Shown: positions 36,323 to 43,088 of the stretch, piece by piece
How the letters are laid out: each line of letters begins with the position of its first letter
How positions within the stretch are numbered: position 1 is the first letter of the stretch
Assembly: GCA_027943745.1 (NCBI GenBank)
Contig: AP025763.1
Location: 1,240,001 to 1,304,000 of the forward strand
DNA length: 64,000 bases
Source of the DNA: Neptuniibacter victor
Lineage (GTDB): Bacteria; Pseudomonadota; Gammaproteobacteria; Pseudomonadales; Balneatricaceae
Direction of reading: 5' to 3'
Notes under the pieces: generated by a model
Told to the model about the DNA's origin: nothing
The model's input: only the letters and a program-made list of their open reading frames with translations
The model's database searches: none
Made by a program: the position numbers and the translations under genes

Positions 36323-37312
36323 ATGAAAAAATTACAGAAAGCTATGTTAGTAATAGCATTCACTTCGTCATTCACCGTTTTAGCTGATGAGCCAAGTGGA
36401 GTTACCCCTATTAGTGCCTCTCCAGTTAACTCAAAACCGATCAAAATCGGTACGGGGAGTGAAAAAGGTAATTATTATGGAATGGTTAATGATATTAAAA
36501 TGTACTGCCAAGATGCAGTTGCGCCAAAGGTTCTAAATCCAAATATTACTAATGGTTCGGTCGAAAATCTCTTGGGGATGAGTTCGAAAAAGTTTTCTAT
36601 GGGCGTGGCTCAAGAAGATGTACTGCAATATTTTGCAAAAACACAACCAAGAAAGGTTAACCGTAATAACCAGAAAATAATAACGGGGCTTCATATGGAG
36701 CCCGCTCACTTGTTAATTCCCGTCGGCTATCAACCTAAAGAAGGTAAAAAAAGCTGGTCTGACCGCTTTAGTTCTCTAATTGGAGGAGAAGAGACTAAGC
36801 CAATCTCGATGGATCTGTTGAAGGGACAAACAGTAGGATCTTGGGGAGGCTCAATTGTATCTACAAAAGCGCTTAGTTATTTTCTAGGTCTTAATCTAAA
36901 TGTTGTTGATATTGCTGAAGATCAGCGTAAGGATCCTCAAATTCCTCTGCTTTTGGTCGGAGGACATCCATATAAACCGGTCTCGGATCTTCTAGAGACT
37001 GGTAAATACCACCTTGTTCCAATTGATTATAGTAAGTTGGAATCTTTAGCCCAATTTTATATGGAAGCTAATGTGAGTTATATGGTGAATGGAAAAGTCA
37101 CTGCGGTTCCTACTTTTGGGGTTAGGGCTTTATTGGTAGGAAAATCATTTCGTAAAGAGGCGCGTAATATACAAAGTGTTTCTTTAGCTAAATGCATCGA
37201 TGAGAATCTTGCTGATCTGGCGGATGATCCTGATACCAATCCAAACTGGGGTTCTGTTTATGAACTTGAAGAGGCTGGTGGTCAGACTAATTGGAGCTAC
37301 TTCTCTTTATAA
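36323..37312 (+). CDS. TAXI-family periplasmic binding protein
   Basis: The start at 36323 has AAGGA upstream and begins a signal peptide (MKKLQKAMLVIAFTSSFTVLA). Reading further upstream would only add the small gene's region. The 329-aa protein has the TAXI/NMT1-like opening IKIGTGSEKGNYYGMVNDIKMYC and later DILQYF-like and PVPTFGVRALLV-type segments. TAXI proteins feed TRAP transporters, but no TRAP membrane subunits are nearby. It ends at a strong terminator. A solute-binding protein as the last gene of a T6SS accessory block is unexpected. Confidence 0.75.
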   Translation: MKKLQKAMLVIAFTSSFTVLADEPSGVTPISASPVNSKPIKIGTGSEKGNYYGMVNDIKMYCQDAVAPKVLNPNITNGSVENLLGMSSKKFSMGVAQEDVLQYFAKTQPRKVNRNNQKIITGLHMEPAHLLIPVGYQPKEGKKSWSDRFSSLIGGEETKPISMDLLKGQTVGSWGGSIVSTKALSYFLGLNLNVVDIAEDQRKDPQIPLLLVGGHPYKPVSDLLETGKYHLVPIDYSKLESLAQFYMEANVSYMVNGKVTAVPTFGVRALLVGKSFRKEARNIQSVSLAKCIDENLADLADDPDTNPNWGSVYELEEAGGQTNWSYFSL

Positions 37313-37334
37313 TCCGGTTTTATGGCGGCAATCG

Positions 37335-37357
37335 GGCGACTTTTTAGTCGCCTTTTT
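37335..37357 (+). terminator. Rho-independent terminator
   Basis: GGCGACT (37335-37341), TTTT loop, AGTCGCC (37346-37352), then TTTTT. It ends the long T6SS operon after the TAXI gene. Confidence 0.9.
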
Positions 37358-37558
37358 ATTTAATTCAGGGCTAAAAAAATTATCAGTTTTATTTGTCGTG
37401 ACACTTATAGGAGTAGAGGTCTTCACTATGGTCCTATCTTGAGGGGCGTTAGTCACTGGTGATACTCATGACCTTATTCTTTAATAGATCAGTAAATTAC
37501 TGTCCATTAAAGTGGTGCTACTTCATGGTGTTTCTGCAAAGCCTGAAAGGATATTGTT

Positions 37559-37981
37559 ATGGGAATTAATTTAGTGGCACCTTTGTTTGTTTTAAGCCTG
37601 TTTGTAACCTCAGGGTTATCAGCAGCTGGTACTTTAAAGGTCGAAGAAGCGAGGCAAGGGTTAAAAGATTATGCTTTGGCGGGGTGTCTAAAACGATTGG
37701 AGCCTAAACAAACGCAGTTAGCTGATGATTTGGGGAGGATGATGGGAACCTTGCATTTCATGGGAAAAGGCGCACATCAAATTATTCAAAATGAAGATAC
37801 ATTTGAAACCGTGCATGACCCGTATCAAGAGTCTTTTCAGTATCTTACGGACTTATCAGCCCAATACAAAGGCAATATGAAGAATGGAATGATAACTTGG
37901 AGTATGGGGTGCATTACCGCTTATCGATCGGATCAATTTAATGAATTTATCAGATCCCAAGATCAATATATCTCCAATTAA
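37559..37981 (+). CDS. Secreted Tai4-like immunity candidate
   Basis: This 140-aa protein has a signal peptide (VAPLFVLSLFVTSGLSAAG). The pattern LKDYALAGCL near residue 38 and MGCITAYRSDQFNEFI near the C-terminus resembles Tai4-type immunity proteins, with two cysteines that could form a disulfide. Those proteins neutralise Tae4 peptidoglycan amidases in the periplasm. No amidase gene lies in the window, so if the family call is right this is an orphan immunity gene. It is separated from the T6SS operon by a terminator. Confidence 0.5.
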   Translation: MGINLVAPLFVLSLFVTSGLSAAGTLKVEEARQGLKDYALAGCLKRLEPKQTQLADDLGRMMGTLHFMGKGAHQIIQNEDTFETVHDPYQESFQYLTDLSAQYKGNMKNGMITWSMGCITAYRSDQFNEFIRSQDQYISN

Positions 37982-38317
37982 CTGGAGCGTTTTCAGTGTC
38001 TACCCGTGGAAATAGCGTCTGAATCATGTGAACTTTTTAGTACTATGAAAAGTGTTTATATAATCTGTTTATCAATCCTTTCCATTATTTAATCCGTTTA
38101 ATAATAGCTTTTACTCAAGGGGGAACAACAGCTCTCCCCCTTAAGAATACATTTATTATAAAAACAGTCGCCTATTCCTAGTTTGTGTTCCTCGCGTACT
38201 GTTTGTAAATGAGAGCAGGGATTTAAACTCATCTGCTCAAACAAACAAACATTCATCTATTCCTTAGTTCCGTTTATATCAGTTAAGGCGATACCCGGCT
38301 GCGTCAAAGGGGAAGGG
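37982..38317 (-). other. Spacer after immunity gene 1, with a truncated fifth cassette
   Basis: Read on the minus strand, the spacer after immunity gene 1 runs to a CTTAAGGGGGA-type hairpin (38114-38145). It is followed by the last codons of an effector tip (KRIK-stop) and the first six codons of another immunity gene (38085 down to 38068), after which the homology ends. No gene is intact here. Confidence 0.75.
38068..38100 (-). pseudogene. Remnant of a fifth immunity gene and effector tip
   Basis: On the minus strand AAACGGATTAAATAATGG matches the effector 3' end, and ATGGAAAGGATTGATAAA (38085-38068) matches the first six codons of immunity genes 3 and 4. The reading frame then meets a stop. 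This marks the broken distal end of the cassette array. Confidence 0.7.
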
Positions 38318-39274
38318 TTAGTGCCAGTTGATGGTTTCGCCTGTCCATTCATGGACCTCTTGGGGCCATTTCTTTTTGAAAGGGTTTAGCCAGATGTATA
38401 ATTTTGCAGGCTTTGTGAGAAAGGTAATAAATGTAACTAAAGGTAAAATAAACGGTCTTCCTAGAAGCGGCATTTTATCGATACGGATATATTTTGCACG
38501 CGAACATTTATCATCAAAGGAATAGACCTTTTCTGGCCCGTCAGTCATATAAGCTCTGACGTATTCCCAATAGTCATAATTATCTGCGTGTACTTCTCCT
38601 GTATTATTTAACACTAATGGAACTGGTTCATTACCTGCTTTTCCATTTACGCAATGTTTAGGATAAAGCCATAAGTTTAAATTGTAGGCATCGGCTAATC
38701 CGCCAACACCCATAAAATCAGGGGCGTACATACAGGCAATTTCGCACTCTTCCCAAGGGATACGATATAGAGCGCCTTTGTGATAGGCGTAAACTTCATG
38801 TTTTTCATAATTAAAACGGACAGGAGTGGCAATGGGTTTAAGGAAGTCATATAAAATGAGTCCAAAGATTAAGGCCAGTGCACAGTAATCAAAGACCCCT
38901 CCCTCGAACCAACCTATCTGCCCCCCTAATCTAGGAAGAAAATATAGAATTAAATATATAGGCAATAAAAATGCTTGAGAAAAACGAGTGAGCATTTCTC
39001 TATTTGTGACGCTGTTTACGCGCATATCTAGATAGCCCTTATGGTTTCCAGCCCCAAAAAGGTGGCAACCTTTTTCGTGAACACGTTGAAGTTCGTCTTC
39101 TCGGGGGACCTGTTTTGCAGAGGGGTTGAGGACATCTTCCATAACGACGCCTTTGCCAAATGCGGTACCTAACCCTTTCCCTCTACGTGCTTTAGTGTCT
39201 TTAAAAATAGGAGCATATCCATAGTATTTTGGCGCGACCCAAGCGTTTGGGTTAGACGTATCAATGCGTTTCAT
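38318..39274 (-). CDS. Membrane immunity protein 1 (DUF6708-like, MKRID class)
   Basis: This 318-aa protein opens MKRIDTSNPNAWVAP and has two hydrophobic helices at about 98-120 and 125-147, the conserved block PIATPVRFNYEKHEVYAYHKGALYRIPWEECEIACMYAP, a third hydrophobic segment near 275-300, and the end KKWPQEVHEWTGETINWH. The RFNY...GALYRIPW pattern resembles DUF6708 immunity-like proteins. It differs from paralogue 2 almost only inside the transmembrane hairpin. The ATG overlaps the stop of an orphan effector tip (TAATG). Inner-membrane immunity fits a pore-forming toxin. Confidence 0.8.
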   Translation of the reverse strand: MKRIDTSNPNAWVAPKYYGYAPIFKDTKARRGKGLGTAFGKGVVMEDVLNPSAKQVPREDELQRVHEKGCHLFGAGNHKGYLDMRVNSVTNREMLTRFSQAFLLPIYLILYFLPRLGGQIGWFEGGVFDYCALALIFGLILYDFLKPIATPVRFNYEKHEVYAYHKGALYRIPWEECEIACMYAPDFMGVGGLADAYNLNLWLYPKHCVNGKAGNEPVPLVLNNTGEVHADNYDYWEYVRAYMTDGPEKVYSFDDKCSRAKYIRIDKMPLLGRPFILPLVTFITFLTKPAKLYIWLNPFKKKWPQEVHEWTGETINWH

Positions 39275-39461
39275 TAGACTACTCGCTTAAGATCGAAGCT
39301 GACATCTGGGGTTAATAGAGGAATTTTACTGTCATCATCGATAGAAATTTTATAATGTAAAGTGACAGGGAATCCTGCTGGATGGTGGTGCTTGAGTTCA
39401 AGCTGATAGTCATCAAAATCCATTTTGCGTTGGGTCTCGTCCAATTATAATGACTTACGTC
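39274..39461 (-). pseudogene. Orphan C-terminal tip of the VasX-like effector, copy 1 (frameshifted)
   Basis: The minus strand encodes MDFDDYQLELKHHHPAGF, LHYKISIDDDSKIP and ends LKRVV-stop. This corresponds to the last 55-60 residues of the full effector (ELELKHHNPAGYPVSLHYK...). It has no start codon or SD of its own and lacks one base near 39447 compared with copy 2 (CATTATAATTGG against CATTATCAATTGG), so its upstream part is out of frame. It begins directly after a CTTAAGGGGGA hairpin. Confidence 0.8.
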
Positions 39462-39661
39462 CTTAAGGGGGAACAACAGCTCTCCCCCTTAAGAATACAT
39501 TTATTATAAAAACAGCCGCCTATTCCTAGTTTGTGTTCCTCGCGTACTGTTTGTAAATAATAGCAGGGATTTAAATTCATCTGCTCAAACAAATATCCAT
39601 CTATTCCTTAGTTCCGTTTATATCAGTTAAGGCGATACCCGGCTGCGTCAAAGGGGAGGGG
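39462..39661. repeat. Cassette spacer B with 11-bp-stem hairpin
   Basis: CTTAAGGGGGA (39462-39472) and TCCCCCTTAAG (39483-39493) form a perfect 11-bp stem with a 10-nt loop. The rest is nearly the same as the spacer at 38101-38317. It lies between immunity gene 2 and orphan tip 1. Confidence 0.85.
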
Positions 39662-40618
39662 TTAGTGCCAGTTGATGGTTTCGCCTGTCCATTCATGGAC
39701 CTCTTGGGGCCATTTCTTTTTGAAAGGGTTTAGCCAGATGTATAATTTTGCAGGCTTTGTGAGAAAGGTAATAAATGTAACTAAAGGTAAAATAAACGGT
39801 ATTCCTAGAAGCGGCATTTTATCGATACGGATATATTTTGCACGCGAACATTTATCATCAAAGGAATAGACCTTTTCTGGCCCATCAGTCATATAAGCCC
39901 TGATATATTCCCAATAGTCATAGTTATCTGCATGTACTTCTCCAGTATTATTTAACACTAATGGAACTGGTTCATTACCTGCTTTTCCATTTACGCAGTG
40001 TTTAGGATAAAGCCATAAGTTTAAATTGTAGGCATCGGCTAATCCACCAACACCCATAAAGTCCGGGGCGTACATACAGGCAATTTCGCACTCTTCCCAA
40101 GGGATACGATACAGAGCGCCTTTGTGATAGGCGTAAACTTCTTGCTTCTCGTAGTTAAAGCGAACGGGTGTTGCGATGGGTTTTAGAAAATCAAAAAGAA
40201 TTAGGGCTAGAATCGTGATGAAAAAGCCCCAATCAACGAACATAAATTCCCCCCATTCGAGAGCTCCGGTAAACCTTATAATCAGATACCCTACGATGTA
40301 TAACGGCAAAAGGATAAATTGAGCAAAGCGAGTCAGCATTTCACGGTTGGTGACGCTGTTTACGCGCATATCTAGATAGCCCTTATGGTTCCCAGCCCCA
40401 AAAAGGTGGCAACCTTTTTCGTGAACACGTTGAAGTTCCTCTTCTCGGGGGACCTGTTTTGCAGAGGGATTTAGGATATCTTCCATAACAACGCCTTTGC
40501 CAAATGCAGTACCTAACCCTTTCCCTCGACGTGTTTTAGTGTCTTTGAAAATAGGAGCATATCCATATTGCTTTGGCGCGACCCAAGCGTTTGGGTTCGA
40601 GGTATCTATTCGTTTCAT
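39662..40618 (-). CDS. Membrane immunity protein 2 (DUF6708-like, MKRID class)
   Basis: This 318-aa protein is nearly identical to paralogue 1 at both ends, but residues about 97-143 are replaced (FILLPLYIVGYLIIRFTGAL and VDWGFFITILALILFDFL instead of LFLP-type helices). The rest, including YEKQEVYAYHKGALYRIPWEECEIACMY and the GETINWH end, is the same. Restricting change to the membrane hairpin suggests this part sets specificity. Its ATG overlaps the stop of orphan tip 2. Confidence 0.8.
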   Translation of the reverse strand: MKRIDTSNPNAWVAPKQYGYAPIFKDTKTRRGKGLGTAFGKGVVMEDILNPSAKQVPREEELQRVHEKGCHLFGAGNHKGYLDMRVNSVTNREMLTRFAQFILLPLYIVGYLIIRFTGALEWGEFMFVDWGFFITILALILFDFLKPIATPVRFNYEKQEVYAYHKGALYRIPWEECEIACMYAPDFMGVGGLADAYNLNLWLYPKHCVNGKAGNEPVPLVLNNTGEVHADNYDYWEYIRAYMTDGPEKVYSFDDKCSRAKYIRIDKMPLLGIPFILPLVTFITFLTKPAKLYIWLNPFKKKWPQEVHEWTGETINWH

Positions 40619-40806
40619 TAGACTACTCGCTTAAGATCGAAGCTTACATCGGGAGTTAGCAAAGGTATTTTGCTGTCATCATCGATAGCAATTTTATAAT
40701 GTAGCGTGATAGGAAATCCCGCAGGGTGATGGTGCTTGATTTCAAGCTGGTAGTCATCAAAATCCATTTTGCGTTGTGTCTCGTCCAATTGATAATGACT
40801 TACGTC
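40618..40806 (-). pseudogene. Orphan C-terminal tip of the VasX-like effector, copy 2
   Basis: An open minus-strand frame reads DVSHYQLDETQRKMDFDDYQ, then LEIKHHHPAGFPITLHYK and IAIDDDSKIP, ending LKRVV-stop. It aligns with the last 65 or so residues of the effector (KIDESAWDKDYDSYELELK...). The only possible start is a TTG inside the upstream hairpin, so I do not treat it as a gene. It is joined to immunity gene 2 by the same TAATG overlap as the real effector-immunity junction. Confidence 0.8.
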
Positions 40807-40977
40807 CTTAAGGGGGAACAACAGCTCTCCCCCTTAAGAATCCCGTAGCTGCCTTTCCTTGCCTACGGTTCCCTGTGTTTCTCGCGAACTAAGGGATGGA
40901 TATAACTCACTGCGTTCAAACAAATATCCATCTATTCCTTAGTGCACTGCGATACTCGGCTGCGTCAAAGGGGAGGG
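40807..40977. repeat. Cassette spacer C with junction hairpin and second inverted repeat
   Basis: CTTAAGGGGGA (40807-40817) and TCCCCCTTAAG (40828-40838) form the junction hairpin. A second inverted repeat, ACTAAGG...ATGGATAT with ATATCCAT...CCTTAGT, spans 40888-40943. The body (CCGTAGC...CCTACGG) is shared with spacer D but not with spacers A and B. Confidence 0.85.
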
Positions 40978-41931
40978 TTAGTGCCAGTTTCTGACCTCTC
41001 CAGTCCATTCGTGGACCTCTTTCGGCCATTTGATTTTGAAGGGATTGAGCCATAGGTAAAGCCTTGCTGGTGCAAATAAGCCAAGTATTAATATGGTAAG
41101 TGGGAGAAACATAATCCGTTTTGCCAAACTAGTATTTTCGATATCCCACCCCATGGAATGCGGGTATTTTCTTTCTTTATGAAAAATACCACTTGGGCCG
41201 CTTGTCATAAAACACCGAATGTATTCCCAGTAATTATAATTCAGTGTGTGGTCTTCTATTTCTGTGCGAAGAATAAGAGCTATAGGATGCTTGGGCGCTT
41301 TATTATTTACGCAGTATTCAGGGTATAGCCATAAATTCAAGTTATAGGCTTCAGCTAGACCGCCCACGCCCATAAAGTGTGGGGCATACATACACGAAAT
41401 TTGGCATTCAGGCCATGGAATTCGGTACAGAGCACCTCTGTGGTAAGCGTAAACTTCCTGTGTCTTATAGTTAAAACGTACTGGTGTGGCTATGGGTTTT
41501 AAGAATTCATATAAAATCAATGCCGCCATAATTCCGAGAAAAAGGGAATGAAAAAGGTCAAATTCAAGCCAGTCAAGCCCTCCAATCCTAGATGCGAAAT
41601 AGACTATTAGAAACATAGGAAATAGGAAAAACTGAGTTAGTCTTGTTAATGTTTTTCTATTGGAAGAGCTATTTACCCGCATGTCTAGGTAGTGACCATG
41701 AACGCCAGCGCTAAACATGGCGTAGGCGTTTTGTTGCATCTCCTCTTTAGCTTCAGAGCGTGGGACTTCTCGTGCAGGAGGGTTTAATACATCTTCCATA
41801 ACAACCCCTTTCCCGAAGCCTGTGGAAATTCCTGATCCGCGAAGAGTTTTAGTATTACGAAAAGTAGGCTGGTAACCACTTTGCTCTATAGCGACCCAAG
41901 CATCCGGGTTGCTCTTATCAATCCTTTCCAT
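40978..41931 (-). CDS. Membrane immunity protein 3 (DUF6708-like, MERID class)
   Basis: This 317-aa protein opens MERIDKSNPDAWVAIEQSGYQP. It keeps the family core PIATPVRFNYKTQEVYAYHRGALYRIPWPECQISCMYAPHFMGVGGLAEAYNLNLWLYP and the end KWPKEVHEWTGEVRNWH. The hairpin (FFLFPMFLIVYFASRIGG and FHSLFLGIMAALILYEFL) and residues about 235-290 differ from all other paralogues. Only about 17 bp of effector tail (ERIK-stop) precedes the ATG, with a spacer hairpin before it. Confidence 0.8.
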   Translation of the reverse strand: MERIDKSNPDAWVAIEQSGYQPTFRNTKTLRGSGISTGFGKGVVMEDVLNPPAREVPRSEAKEEMQQNAYAMFSAGVHGHYLDMRVNSSSNRKTLTRLTQFFLFPMFLIVYFASRIGGLDWLEFDLFHSLFLGIMAALILYEFLKPIATPVRFNYKTQEVYAYHRGALYRIPWPECQISCMYAPHFMGVGGLAEAYNLNLWLYPEYCVNNKAPKHPIALILRTEIEDHTLNYNYWEYIRCFMTSGPSGIFHKERKYPHSMGWDIENTSLAKRIMFLPLTILILGLFAPARLYLWLNPFKIKWPKEVHEWTGEVRNWH

Positions 41932-41948
41932 TATTTAATCCGTTCAAT

Positions 41949-42131
41949 AATAGCTTTTACTCAAGGGGGAACAACAGCTCTCCCCCTTAAGAATCCCGTA
42001 GCCGCCTTTCCTTGCCTACGGTTCCCTGTGTTTCTCGTGAACAAAGGGATGGATATAACTCACTGCGTTCAAACAAATATCCATCTATTCCTTAGTGCAC
42101 TGCGATACTCGGCTGCGTCAAAGGGGAGGAG
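41949..42131. repeat. Cassette spacer D
   Basis: CTCAAGGGGGA (41960-41970) and TCCCCCTTAAG (41981-41991) form the junction stem with one mismatch. The body is nearly identical to spacer C. Between this hairpin and immunity gene 3 only the last codons of an effector tip survive. Confidence 0.8.
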
Positions 42132-43088
42132 TTAGTGCCAGTTTCTGACCTCTCCAGTCCATTCATGGACCTCTTTCGGCCATTTTATTTTGAAAGGGTT
42201 GAGCCAAAGGTATAGAGCTGATGGGGCTAATACCATCCAAATACAAACAGCTAGAGGAAAGAAAAGAATCCTTTTGATAAGGCTTGATTCAACATCCCAT
42301 AGAATAGTATGGCAGTGCTTTTCTTCTTCACGAGAAATTTCTTTACTACCGTGTTGCATGAAAAGCCGGATATATTCCCAGTAATGGTAAGTAAGGGTAT
42401 GGTCCTCAACTTCCGACCTGAGTATAAGTGCAATAGGCTCTTTGCCTGCTTTTCCGTTTACGCAGTGCTTAGGGTAAAGCCACAAATTCAGATTATATGC
42501 TGGTGCTAATCCGCCGACGCCCATGAAATGAGGAGCATACATACAGGCGATATTGCATTCTTGCCAAGGTATACGGTAGAGGGCGCCTTTGTGATAAGCA
42601 TAGACTTCTTGTGCTGTGTAGTTAAAGCGTACAGGGGTGGCTATTGGTTTTAAAAGTTCGTATAAAATTAACGAGAGCATTACTCCTACTTCTACCCATT
42701 CGAAATAAGCTAGATCAGTCCAAGCCTGCCCGCTTGAACCTAATCGGGGTATTAAATACAAGATGAATGCCATAGGAAATAACAGAAATTGAACAACGCG
42801 GGTTAGTGTTTTTCGGTTAGACGAGCTATTAATTCGCATATCCATATAATGATCATGAAGACCTGCGCTAAACAAAGCATAAGATGTATCTAATAATTCT
42901 TCGTAATCTTCAGAACGTGGAACTTTTTTTGCGGGGGGGGAAAGAATATCTTCCATTATCACACCTTTACCAAACCCTGTGCCAATTCCATTACCTCTAA
43001 GGCTCTTCGTATTGCTAAATGTAGGCTGATACCCGCCCAACTCTATATCAGTCCATGCATTTGGGTTACTTTTATCAATCCTTTCCAT
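42132..43088 (-). CDS. Membrane immunity protein 4, cognate of the intact VasX-like effector (MERID class)
   Basis: This 318-aa protein directly follows the full-length effector, with TAATG coupling of stop and start, so it is the most likely cognate immunity. It has the family core (RFNYTAQEVYAYHKGALYRIPWQECNIACMYAPHFMG). The hairpin is VQFLLFPMAFILYLIPRLG with VEVGVMLSLILYELL, and the third hydrophobic segment is ILFFPLAVCIWMVLAPSAL. A C8 run (G8 on the plus strand, 42933-42940) lies at the codons for SPPAKK, a slippage-prone site near the N-terminus. Confidence 0.85.
   Translation of the reverse strand: MERIDKSNPNAWTDIELGGYQPTFSNTKSLRGNGIGTGFGKGVIMEDILSPPAKKVPRSEDYEELLDTSYALFSAGLHDHYMDMRINSSSNRKTLTRVVQFLLFPMAFILYLIPRLGSSGQAWTDLAYFEWVEVGVMLSLILYELLKPIATPVRFNYTAQEVYAYHKGALYRIPWQECNIACMYAPHFMGVGGLAPAYNLNLWLYPKHCVNGKAGKEPIALILRSEVEDHTLTYHYWEYIRLFMQHGSKEISREEEKHCHTILWDVESSLIKRILFFPLAVCIWMVLAPSALYLWLNPFKIKWPKEVHEWTGEVRNWH

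Noticed and set aside
40618-40821. Open frame of 67 codons on the minus strand as a separate small gene
   Set aside because: Its start would be a TTG inside a hairpin with no ribosome site, and it is a fragment of the effector C-terminus; I list it as an orphan tip.
38101-42131. Repeated spacers as a CRISPR array
   Set aside because: The repeats are about 200 bp, few, and separated by genes; no short regular repeat-spacer pattern exists anywhere in the window.
38101-42131. Spacers as insertion sequences
   Set aside because: No transposase or terminal inverted repeats with target duplications are visible; the hairpins are internal to the cassettes.
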